Below, piece by piece: positions 1 through 7,454 of a stretch of DNA of 64,000 bases. The DNA is from UBA5066 sp046331465 (GTDB lineage: Bacteria > Acidobacteriota > Thermoanaerobaculia > UBA5066). Position 1 is the first letter of the stretch; each line of letters starts with the position of its first letter. Location of the stretch: assembly GCA_046331465.1 (NCBI GenBank), contig JAXLQV010000003.1, positions 992,001-1,056,000 on the forward strand. The letters are read 5' to 3'. The translations under genes were made by a program, and so were the position numbers. The notes under the pieces are model-generated. The model did not search any database. It was not told where the DNA came from and worked only from the letters and a program-made list of their open reading frames with translations.

Positions 1-239
1 GCGTAGGCGGCCGCGATCAGGAAGAGGACGCTGACCGTCCCGAGGATCACGGTCGCGAGCGGGTCGAGTCGGAGCCAGAAGCCGCGCCCGGAGCGGACGT
101 TCCCGAGGGCGAGGCCCGCGAGGAGCGCGAGGTGGAGGAAGCCCGCGACGGGGACCACGAGGGGGCGGCGCTCCGGCGAGCGGACGAGCGCCGCGACGAC
201 GGCGCCGAGGAGCGGGAGGAGGACGAGGCCGATCTCCAT
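1..239 (-). CDS. hyfF: HyfF/NuoN-like membrane subunit, N-terminal part (cut by window edge)
   Basis: Only the first 79 codons are present; the rest lies left of the window. The ATG at 239 follows a strong purine-rich ribosome site (GGGGGAGGAG) in the 16-base gap after the HyfE stop. The visible part is almost wholly hydrophobic, with two or three membrane helices and a D-P-L motif near residue 60, as expected at the start of an antiporter-like subunit of a hydrogenase-4 or complex-I type module. Position directly after hyfB-hyfC-hyfE matches the usual hyf order and is the main reason for the name. The subunit would sit in the inner membrane and help form a proton or sodium path. Another member of the NuoL/M/N family is possible. 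Confidence 0.6.
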   Translation of the reverse strand, partial: MEIGLVLLPLLGAVVAALVRSPERRPLVVPVAGFLHLALLAGLALGNVRSGRGFWLRLDPLATVILGTVSVLFLIAAAY

Positions 240-255
240 TCTCGACTCCTCCCCC

Positions 256-897
256 TCAGTCCTTCAGCTCCGAGAGGAGGTCCGTGTCGAGCGACGAGAA
301 CTCCTGCCGGATGTGGTTGATGACGATCCCCATGATGAAGATGCCGACGAAGAGGTCGAGGAGGACGCCCGCCTCGACGAGGAACGGCATCGCCTCGATG
401 AGGAGCTGGCCGAAGATGAAGACGCCGTTCTCGAGGATCAGGTAGCCGACGACCTGCGAGATCGCCTTCCGCCGCGTCGTCAGGACGAGGAAGCCGGAGA
501 GGAGCGTCGCGAGCGACGCGGGGACGAGGAGCGTCCCGGCGTGCTCCGGGGCGAGCGGCAGGTTCCCCGCGAAGAGGATCGCGAGCCCCGTCCCGACGGC
601 GCAGAGGAAGAGCGACGGGACGAAGCCGACGTACGGCTCGATCTCCTTCTTGATGTGGACGTCCCGCATCCCCTTCTCGAGGAGCCCCGGGATGAGGAGC
701 CCCTTGAGCGCCATCGTCGCGACGGCGATCGCGGCGACCCGCCAGCCGAAGCCGCGGTGGACGAGGAGGGGGAGGGCCGCGAGGATCGCTCCCTGCACGG
801 CCGCGGCGCGGATCGTCATCCGGAGGGCGGGCGTCCCGAGGACGAGGAAGTTCAGGAGGATGACGAGGACGAGGAGGATGTCGACCGGGTGCGTCAT
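256..897 (-). CDS. hyfE: Hydrogenase-4 component E-like membrane protein
   Basis: The 213-residue protein has about six to seven hydrophobic helices and the short, NuoK-like build of HyfE, with a charged stretch (HIKKEIEPYVGF) between two helices and a C-terminal ELKD tail. In hydrogenase-4 and formate hydrogenlyase relatives, HyfE lies in the membrane arm beside HyfB, HyfC and HyfF. The ATG at 897 begins 4 bases after the HyfC stop, so the two are surely cotranscribed. Length agrees with the family. The function of the whole complex cannot be fixed here because no catalytic hydrogenase or formate dehydrogenase subunit is inside the window. Confidence 0.82.
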   Translation of the reverse strand: MTHPVDILLVLVILLNFLVLGTPALRMTIRAAAVQGAILAALPLLVHRGFGWRVAAIAVATMALKGLLIPGLLEKGMRDVHIKKEIEPYVGFVPSLFLCAVGTGLAILFAGNLPLAPEHAGTLLVPASLATLLSGFLVLTTRRKAISQVVGYLILENGVFIFGQLLIEAMPFLVEAGVLLDLFVGIFIMGIVINHIRQEFSSLDTDLLSELKD

Positions 898-901
898 CCC
901 G

Positions 902-1804
902 TCACCTCGCCAGGAGCAGCATGCCGAAGGCCGAGAGGAGGCAGGCCCCGACGAGGAGCTGCGGCACCTTCACGAGCCTCAGGCGGGCCATGACCGACTC
1001 GACGACGCCGATGCCGATCGCGACGAGGAGGATCCCCGCGACGAACGCGATCCAGTCGAGCGCCGGGTCGGTCGCGCTGAAGGGGACGACGACGCGGAGG
1101 AAGAGCGCCGAGAGGACGAAGAGCTTCACGGACGCCCCGTAGAGGACGAGCCCGAACGCGGGGCCGCCGTGGTCGAGGACCATCACCTCGTGGATCATCG
1201 TCAGCTCGAGGTGGGTGCTCGGGTCGTCGAAGGGGATCCGGCAGTTCTCCGCGAGGAGGACGACGGCCCAGCTCGCCGCCACGAGGACGAGCGGGGCGCC
1301 GGCGGTGACCCAGCCGGGGCCGGCGCCGAGCATCGTCGAGAGCGAGAGCGAGCCCGAGATCCGCGCGAGCGCGACGAAGCCGAGGAAGAGCGCCGGCTCG
1401 GCGAGGCAGGAGAAGGCGACCTCGCGCGCGGCCCCCATCCCCTCGAAGGCCGAGCCCGTGTCGAGAGCCGCCGCCGCCGTGAAGAAGCGGGCGAGGGCGA
1501 GGAGGTAGGCGAAGAGGATCATGTCTCCCGCGAACGAGACGGGGGCGGAGTGGCCGCCGAACGGGAGGAGGAGGGAGGCGAAGAGCGGCGCCGCCACTCC
1601 CGCGACGGGCCCCGCGAGGAAGACCCACCCGGAGCCCGAGGGGAGGACGCTCCCCTTGCGGAGGAGCTTGGCGAGGTCGTAATAGCCCTGCAGCACGGGC
1701 GGGCCGTTCCGGCCGGCGAAGGCGGCCTTCGTCCGCGCGATCACGCCCGTCAGGAGGGGCGGGAGCGCGAGGACGAGGAGGACGTGGACGAGCGTGTCGG
1801 TCAT
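902..1804 (-). CDS. hyfC: HyfC/NuoH-like membrane subunit
   Basis: This 300-residue membrane protein carries the NuoH/HycD signature: an early segment of the type KLLRKGSVLPSGSGWVF, then AENCRIPFDDPSTHLELTMIHE in the middle of the chain, rich in the acidic and His residues that line the quinone-chamber-like cavity. In hyf/hyc systems this subunit joins the membrane arm to the soluble catalytic arm. The ATG at 1804 has a GGGGAG ribosome site in the 14-base gap after hyfB; longer in-frame extensions upstream would run through hyfB and are rejected. It lies between hyfB and hyfE in the standard order. Confidence 0.88.
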   Translation of the reverse strand: MTDTLVHVLLVLALPPLLTGVIARTKAAFAGRNGPPVLQGYYDLAKLLRKGSVLPSGSGWVFLAGPVAGVAAPLFASLLLPFGGHSAPVSFAGDMILFAYLLALARFFTAAAALDTGSAFEGMGAAREVAFSCLAEPALFLGFVALARISGSLSLSTMLGAGPGWVTAGAPLVLVAASWAVVLLAENCRIPFDDPSTHLELTMIHEVMVLDHGGPAFGLVLYGASVKLFVLSALFLRVVVPFSATDPALDWIAFVAGILLVAIGIGVVESVMARLRLVKVPQLLVGACLLSAFGMLLLAR

Positions 1805-1818
1805 CGGATCTCCCCGGG

Positions 1819-3786
1819 TCAGACCTGGAAGAGGAGCGCGACGAGCATCGCGACGACGTAGAGGAGGTAGAGCTGGATCCTCCCCTGCTGGAGGACCCGG
1901 CCCCGGCGGGCGAGCCACGCGCCGGCGCGGAACGCGGGGACGACGGCGCGGTCGAGGACGGTGTCGGGGACGTGGCTCTCGAAGCGCGCCGCCGCGGGGA
2001 AGAGCTTCTTCACGGGGGCCCCCTTGTCGCGCGGGAGGAGCGCCCAGCGGAAGTAGCCGACGGGGCCGCGCGCGAAGGAGGAGGCCGTGTACTGCATCCG
2101 CGCCGTCGGCCGCGCGTAGCCGCAGTCCCACGTCGGCCCGCCCGACGCCGGGGCCGCCGCGAGCCGCCGCCCCAGGAGGAGGGCGACCGCGCCGAGGAGA
2201 AGGACGAGCGCGCCGGCCGAGAGCCCGACCGCCCGGAGCGAGGCGAGCTCGGCGAGCGGCACCCGCGGCGGCGGCCCGGGAGCGGCCACGGCGGCGGCAC
2301 GGGCGAGGAGCGGCGCGAGGAGCGCGGGGGCGAGGCCGAGGAGGGCGCAGGCCGCCGCGAGGACCGCCATCGGCACGAGGTGCGCCGGGGGCTCGCCGCT
2401 GCCGTGCGGCTCGGCGGCGCGCGGGTTGCCGAGGAAGACGGCGCCGTGCGCCTTCACGAAGCAGGCGAGGGCGAGCGCGCCGGTCAGCGCGAGCGCGGGC
2501 GCGCCGAGGGCCGCGCGGAGCGCGTCGCCCCCCGAGGCGCGCGCCCGGTCGAAGAGGCCGAGGTAGACGAGCCACTCGCTCGCGAACCCGTTCAGCGGCG
2601 GGAGGCCCGAGATCGCGACGGCGCCGGCGACGAAGAGGAGCGACGTCTTCGGAAGGAGGCGCCCGAGCCCCCCCATCCGGTCCATGTCGCGCGTCCCGGC
2701 GGCGTGCGCCGCCTCGCCCGCCCCGAGGAAGAGGAGCGGCTTGAAGAGGCCGTGGTTCACGACGTGGAAGAGGCCGCCCGCGAAGCCGAGGAGCGCCCAC
2801 TCCGGCCGCCCCGCGGCCCGCCCCGCGAGGCCGAGCCCCACGCCGAGCACGATGATTCCGATGTTCTCGACGCTGTGCCAGGCGAGGAGCCGCTTCAGGT
2901 CGTGCTGCCCGAGGGCGAAGGCGACCCCGAGGACCGCGGAGGCGCAGCCGAGGAGGAGGAGCGTGTCGCCCCAGGCCGCCGGCGGGTCGGGGACGAGCGA
3001 CGTGATGCGGACGAGCCCGTAGATCCCCGTCTTGATGAGGACGCCCGACATGAGCGCCGAGACGTGGGCCGGGGCCGCGGCGTGGGCCGGCGGGAGCCAG
3101 ACGTGGAAGGGGAGGAGCCCCGCCTTCAGCCCGAATCCGACGAGCGCGAGGAGGAAGAGGGCGGTCCCCGCGCGGGTTCCCGAGACGCCGGCCGGGAGAG
3201 GGACGAGCTCGGTCGAGCGCGAGAGGAGGCGGAGCTGCGCGAAGAAGCCGAAGAGGACGAGCGTCGAGACGTGCGTCGCGAAGAGGTAGAGCCGCCCCGC
3301 GTCGCGTGCCTCCCGCGAGGAGCCGTCGGCCGCGACGAGGAAGTAGGCGGAGAGGGCCATCACCTCCCAGGCGGCGAGGAAGAGGAGACCGTTCCGCGCG
3401 ACGAGGACGACGGCGATCGCGCCCGTGGCGAGGCCGAAGAAGAAGCGCATCCGCCGGGCGTCGCCCGGGTGGGCGTCGTCGCCGAACGAGCGCGCGCCGC
3501 TGACGGCCGCGAGGCCCGAGACGAGAAAGAGCGGCAGGAGGAAGAGCGCCGAGAGGGCGTCGAGGCCGACGTGGAACGCGGCCCCCGGGAGGGGCCAGGG
3601 GCGGGCCAGGCTCTCGACGCGGCCGGTCGCCGCCGCCGCGCCCGCCCCCGCGAGGCCGAGGAGCGCGCCGGCGACGGAGCCCGCGGTCGCGAGGCGGCGC
3701 GCGGTCGCGCCGGGCGGAAGGAAGAGTCCCGGCACGCCCCCCGCCGCGCAGAGGAACGCCCCGCCGAGGACGAGGAGGAGGCTCAC
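1819..3786 (-). CDS. hyfB: HyfB-like proton-translocating subunit (second copy)
   Basis: The 655-residue protein belongs to the NuoL/HyfB antiporter family, with about 14-16 membrane helices. It shows the family core (KAGLLPFHVWLPPAHAAAP, then HVSALMSGVLIKTGIYG) with the conserved lysines and histidine of the proton channel, and a C-terminal element WDCGY...RMQYTASSF typical of HyfB/HycC. The GTG at 3786 overlaps the stop of the upstream paralogue (GTGA), so translation is coupled; in-frame extension upstream is only the shadow of the other copy. It is clearly paralogous to the preceding gene. Two HyfB-type subunits in one operon are more than a plain formate hydrogenlyase needs. Confidence 0.85.
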   Translation of the reverse strand: MSLLLVLGGAFLCAAGGVPGLFLPPGATARRLATAGSVAGALLGLAGAGAAAATGRVESLARPWPLPGAAFHVGLDALSALFLLPLFLVSGLAAVSGARSFGDDAHPGDARRMRFFFGLATGAIAVVLVARNGLLFLAAWEVMALSAYFLVAADGSSREARDAGRLYLFATHVSTLVLFGFFAQLRLLSRSTELVPLPAGVSGTRAGTALFLLALVGFGLKAGLLPFHVWLPPAHAAAPAHVSALMSGVLIKTGIYGLVRITSLVPDPPAAWGDTLLLLGCASAVLGVAFALGQHDLKRLLAWHSVENIGIIVLGVGLGLAGRAAGRPEWALLGFAGGLFHVVNHGLFKPLLFLGAGEAAHAAGTRDMDRMGGLGRLLPKTSLLFVAGAVAISGLPPLNGFASEWLVYLGLFDRARASGGDALRAALGAPALALTGALALACFVKAHGAVFLGNPRAAEPHGSGEPPAHLVPMAVLAAACALLGLAPALLAPLLARAAAVAAPGPPPRVPLAELASLRAVGLSAGALVLLLGAVALLLGRRLAAAPASGGPTWDCGYARPTARMQYTASSFARGPVGYFRWALLPRDKGAPVKKLFPAAARFESHVPDTVLDRAVVPAFRAGAWLARRGRVLQQGRIQLYLLYVVAMLVALLFQV

Positions 3787-5840
3787 CGTGGCGGGAACCA
3801 CCCGCGGAGGACGCTCCAGGTCAGGAGCGCGACGAGCGTTCCGAGGACGTAGACGAGGTAGATCGAGAGGCGTCCCTCCTGCAGGGCGTGAAGGTCGGCG
3901 AAGCGGCGGGCCCAGCGCCCGGCGAGCGGCTCGAGGAGCCTGAGAAGGAGCGGGTCGCGGGGCGGTGCGGGCGACGAGACGGCCGCCCCCCGCGGGAAGG
4001 TCCCCTCGGGGCGGCGGACCTCGAGGAGGGGCGCGGCGGCGCGCGGCGTCAGCCTCCCGGAGAACCACTCGCCGAACGAGCTCCCGGTGTACTGCATCCG
4101 CGCCGTCGGCCGCGCGTAGCCGCAGTCCCACGTCGCCCCGCGCGACGACCGGCCGCGGAGGAGGAGGGCGGCGACGGCCGCGGTGAGGACGAGAAGGGCG
4201 AGGAAGGCGGCGCTCCAGGAGGCCACGGTCGCGAGCGGGGCGACGGCCGCGAGCCGCGGGACGACGGGGAGCGCTCTCGCCGGCGACCCGGCCGCCACGG
4301 CGCGGGCGCCCGGCTCCGCCCAGGAGCCGATCGCCGCGTCGAGCGCGGGGGCGAGGAACGGCGAGAGGAGTCCCGCCAGGAGGCACGCGGCGGCGAGGGC
4401 GAGGATCGGGAGGCGCATGGCGAGAGGCGGCTCGTGGGCGTGGGCCGCCTTCTCCGAGCGCGGGTTCCCGAGGAAGACGATCCCGAAGAGCTTCACGAAG
4501 GCGGCGAGCGCGACGCCCCCCGCCAGGGCGAGCGCCGGCGCCGCGAACGCGGCGAGGAGCGCCTCGCCCGGCCCCGAGAAGGCCCGGAAGAGGCCGAGGT
4601 AGACGAGGAACTCGGAGAAGAAGCCGTTCAGCGGCGGAAGCGCCACGACGGCCGCGCAGCCGGCCGCGAACGCGGCGCCCGTCCCCGGCATCCTCCGGAG
4701 GAGGCCCCCCATCCGGTCCATCTCGCGCGTCCCCGTCGCGTGGAGGACGGCGCCGGCGCCGAGGAAGAGGAGCGGCTTGAAGAGGGAGTGGAAGAGGACG
4801 TGGAGGAGCGCCCCTCCGAGGCCGAGAGCGACCCACTCCGGCCGCCCGCCGGCCCGCCCGAGGAGGGCGACGCCGATCCCGGTCGAGACGATGCCGACGT
4901 TCTCGATCGAGGAGTAGGCGAGGAGCCTCTTGACGTCCGTCTGCCCGGCCGCGAGCGCGGCCCCGTAGAGCGCCGAGGTCGCGCCGAGGACGAGGAGGAG
5001 GGCGCCCCACCAGGAGGGGGGCGCGCCGTAGAAGGACGCGACGCGGAGGAGGCCGTAGATCCCGACCTTGAGCATGACGCCCGACATCACGGCGGAGACG
5101 TGGCTCGGCGCCCCGGCGTGCGCGCCCGGGAGCCAGAAGTGGAACGGGAAGAGGCCCGCCTTCGCTCCGAACCCGACGAGCGCGAGGAGGAAGACGAGGT
5201 GCGCCGTTCCCGTCGCGGCGAGGCCGCCGGCCGGAGCGACCCAGGCGAACGAGCCCGTCGTCGCTCGGAGGAGGGCCGTCATCCCGAAGAGCCCGAGCGT
5301 GCCGGCGTGCGTCGCGACGAGATAGATCCACCCCGCCTCGCGGACGGCGGGCTGGCGATCCTCCGTCGTCGCGGCGAAGAACGCCGCGAGCGCCATCACC
5401 TCCCACGCGACGAGGAAGGCGACGCCGCTCCGCGCGAGGAGGACGACCGCCATCGAGGCGGCGAGGAGGCCGAGGAAGAAGCGGAGCTTCCTCGCGTCGC
5501 GCCGGTGCTCCGCCTCGGGCCAGTAGCCGAGGCCGTAGACCGACCCGAGCGCCGGGACGAGGAAGACGGGAACGAGGAAGAGGGCCGAGAGCGGGTCGGC
5601 CGCGAGGAGGATCGGCCCGCCCGGGAGGGGGCTCGCGAGCTCGGCCGAGAAGCGGCGGCCGAGGAACAGGACGCCGAGGGCCGCGACGAGGCCGAGCGCC
5701 GAGCCGGCGCAGGCGAGGAGGGCCGCGAGGCGCTCGGCTCCCGCACCCCCCTTGCGCGCGAGGAGGCCCGGGACGCCGCTCAGACCGAGGAGAAGGACCG
5801 CGACGAGGAGGAGAGCCCCTTCGGGACTCGCACCGTCCAT
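3783..5840 (-). CDS. hyfB: HyfB-like proton-translocating subunit (first copy)
   Basis: A 685-residue antiporter-family membrane protein resembling the next gene along its length: GFGAKAGLFPFHFWLPGAH, SHVSAVMSGVMLKVGIYG, LLAYSSIENVGI and the C-terminal WDCGY...RMQYTGSSF motif. The ATG at 5840 shares one base with the stop of the upstream HTH-EIIA gene (TGATG), so the regulator and this subunit are translationally linked. Family knowledge places it in the inner membrane as a cation-pumping subunit of a hydrogenase-4-like complex. The tandem duplicate directly downstream is the odd feature. Confidence 0.85.
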   Translation of the reverse strand: MDGASPEGALLLVAVLLLGLSGVPGLLARKGGAGAERLAALLACAGSALGLVAALGVLFLGRRFSAELASPLPGGPILLAADPLSALFLVPVFLVPALGSVYGLGYWPEAEHRRDARKLRFFLGLLAASMAVVLLARSGVAFLVAWEVMALAAFFAATTEDRQPAVREAGWIYLVATHAGTLGLFGMTALLRATTGSFAWVAPAGGLAATGTAHLVFLLALVGFGAKAGLFPFHFWLPGAHAGAPSHVSAVMSGVMLKVGIYGLLRVASFYGAPPSWWGALLLVLGATSALYGAALAAGQTDVKRLLAYSSIENVGIVSTGIGVALLGRAGGRPEWVALGLGGALLHVLFHSLFKPLLFLGAGAVLHATGTREMDRMGGLLRRMPGTGAAFAAGCAAVVALPPLNGFFSEFLVYLGLFRAFSGPGEALLAAFAAPALALAGGVALAAFVKLFGIVFLGNPRSEKAAHAHEPPLAMRLPILALAAACLLAGLLSPFLAPALDAAIGSWAEPGARAVAAGSPARALPVVPRLAAVAPLATVASWSAAFLALLVLTAAVAALLLRGRSSRGATWDCGYARPTARMQYTGSSFGEWFSGRLTPRAAAPLLEVRRPEGTFPRGAAVSSPAPPRDPLLLRLLEPLAGRWARRFADLHALQEGRLSIYLVYVLGTLVALLTWSVLRGWFPPR

Positions 5841-6541
5841 CAGCCCGACCCGCGCGGGGCGCGTGGGCCCGCGCCCTGGCGCTCCACCTCGGCCGCGCGC
5901 TCGAGGAGCGCCTCGGCCGGCGCGGCGGCGTTCACCGCCGCGTGGAACGCCTCGTCGCGGAGGAGGTAGGCGAGGGCGGCGAGGAGGTGGAGGTGCCCGT
6001 GGACGGTCGGCGTGACCATGGTGAAGAGGACCCGCACCGGCTTCCCGTCGACGGCGCCGAAGTCGACCGGCTCGGCGAGAAAGCAGAGGGCGACGATCGC
6101 CTCGGAGACGTCGAGGACGATCGGCATCCTCACGTGGGGGATCGCGATGCCGCCGCCGATCGCCGTGGTCGCCGTCTCCTCCCGCGCGAGGAGCACGGCG
6201 AGGAGGTCCTCGGCGTCGGTCCCCTCCGGCAGCGGGAGCCGTCCGATCGACTCCCGGAGGACCTCCCCGCGCGTCGTGCCCGGCACGGCGTGGTGGACGC
6301 CCCCCGCCCGGAGCGCCGCCGCGAAGGAGGGGAGCTTCTCAGCCCCCTCTTCCGCCGGCCGGAAGACGCGGGCCGAGACGGGGACGTGGTTCTCGGTCGC
6401 CCACTCGAGGACGGCCGCGCGGTTCAGGAGGGTCCGCCCGGCGATCCTCTCGGCCGGGAGGTTCCGCTCCTCGATCCAGCGGTAGACGGTCGACTCGTCG
6501 ACGTCGAAGAGGGCGGCGGCGTCGGAGGCCGTGAGCTTCAA
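5840..6541 (-). CDS. Helix-turn-helix fused to PTS EIIA(Ntr)-like domain
   Basis: Residues 1-50 form an excisionase/MerR-type helix-turn-helix (LFDVDESTVYRWIEERNLP). Residues about 70-220 are a PTS EIIA domain of the nitrogen/fructose class: GGGIAIPHVR supplies the phosphoacceptor histidine (H136), and HGHLHLLAALAYLL a second conserved His pair (H183/H185). No EIIB or EIIC is nearby, so a regulatory role like PtsN is more likely than sugar uptake. The TTG start at 6541 overlaps the upstream stop (TTGA); there is no other start that keeps the HTH. It is coupled by a one-base overlap to hyfB, which suggests that it senses phosphorylation state and controls, or acts on, the Hyf-like complex. That link is inference from context. 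Confidence 0.8.
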   Translation of the reverse strand: MKLTASDAAALFDVDESTVYRWIEERNLPAERIAGRTLLNRAAVLEWATENHVPVSARVFRPAEEGAEKLPSFAAALRAGGVHHAVPGTTRGEVLRESIGRLPLPEGTDAEDLLAVLLAREETATTAIGGGIAIPHVRMPIVLDVSEAIVALCFLAEPVDFGAVDGKPVRVLFTMVTPTVHGHLHLLAALAYLLRDEAFHAAVNAAAPAEALLERAAEVERQGAGPRAPRGSG

Positions 6542-7434
6542 GGGACCGGCGTACCCCGGACGTTCTTCTTGATCGAGCGCTTCTCCCTCTCCTTCACGGA
6601 GTCGAGGGTGTACTCGATCGTCGCGTCGAGCGCGAGCCACGAGGAGACCGGGGCGTCCCCCTTCCTCGCGGCCGTCAGGGTCCACTTCTTCGCGTTCTCG
6701 CGGACCCACCGGAGCACGAGAGGCTCGGTGCCGCCGACCGGGACGACGCGCTTGACCGTCCCGAGGCCCGAGACCTCGACGAGGGCGAGGACCCTCGACT
6801 TGAGGTGGGTCGACTCGATCTTGAGGGGCGTCTTCTCCGGCATCGGGAGGAAGTCGACCTCCTCCACCGAGAGGACTCCCGGCTCGGCCGGCGTGACCGC
6901 CGCGGGATAGCGGGAGATCCAGGTGTCGCCGGGCATCTCCTTCACGACGACCGGGAGGGGGTCCTCCTTGCCGACCGGCGCGAGCTTGAAGACCGTCCAG
7001 GTCCCGTCCTCGAGCTGGACCTCCACGTCGACGCCGTAGGTCCCCCAGCACCGGATCGACTGGCCGTCCTTCTTCGCCGGCTTGAAGGTCCAGCGGGGCG
7101 CCTGCGCCTGGACGGCGGGGCCGAAGGCGCGAAGCGGGGGCTCGGGGACGACGGCGTCCGAGACCTTTCCCGTCTCGTCGATCCGGACCCCGACGATGAG
7201 AGTGGTCTTCGTCTCGAGGTCCTCGAGGCGCGGGGCCGGTCCCTTCGGCGCGGCGGGGGCGTCGAGGGGCTGCCAGAGCGGGTTGACGAACGGGACCTGG
7301 GCTGCCGGGAGCCGCACCGGGTCCGGGACCGCCTCGAGCGGCACGGGAGCCTGCGCGAGGAGAGCCGGCGCCAGCAGGAGGACCGGCATGAAGAGAGCAG
7401 AGAGCCGGGAGACCCGGCGGCCAACGAGGCCCAT
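6538..7434 (-). CDS. Exported TonB C-terminal-like protein
   Basis: The 298-residue protein starts with a signal peptide (basic GRRVSR, hydrophobic FMPVLLLAPALLAQA). The body contains two stretches resembling TonB C-terminal folds, around residues 90-150 (VGVRIDETGKVSDAVV ... FGPAVQAQAPRWTFKPA) and 215-285 (LVEVSGLGTVKRVVPVGG ... VRENAKKWTLTAA), a pattern common in secreted proteins of this kind that lack a membrane anchor. The exact role is unknown. The ATG at 7434 lies 7 bases after a TACAAT hexamer and has no Shine-Dalgarno site, so the message may be leaderless. It appears to be the first gene of the transcription unit that continues into the HTH-EIIA and hyf genes (4-base TTGA overlap). 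Confidence 0.7.
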   Translation of the reverse strand: MGLVGRRVSRLSALFMPVLLLAPALLAQAPVPLEAVPDPVRLPAAQVPFVNPLWQPLDAPAAPKGPAPRLEDLETKTTLIVGVRIDETGKVSDAVVPEPPLRAFGPAVQAQAPRWTFKPAKKDGQSIRCWGTYGVDVEVQLEDGTWTVFKLAPVGKEDPLPVVVKEMPGDTWISRYPAAVTPAEPGVLSVEEVDFLPMPEKTPLKIESTHLKSRVLALVEVSGLGTVKRVVPVGGTEPLVLRWVRENAKKWTLTAARKGDAPVSSWLALDATIEYTLDSVKEREKRSIKKNVRGTPVP

Positions 7435-7441
7435 CTTTCGG

Positions 7442-7447
7442 ATTGTA
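7442..7447 (-). promoter_or_regulatory. -10-like TACAAT just before the start at 7434
   Basis: The hexamer TACAAT lies 7 bases before the ATG with no recognisable -35 at 16-18 bases. Transcription from it would begin at or beside the start codon, so the mRNA would be nearly leaderless. Confidence 0.4.
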
Positions 7448-7454
7448 GCCCCCG

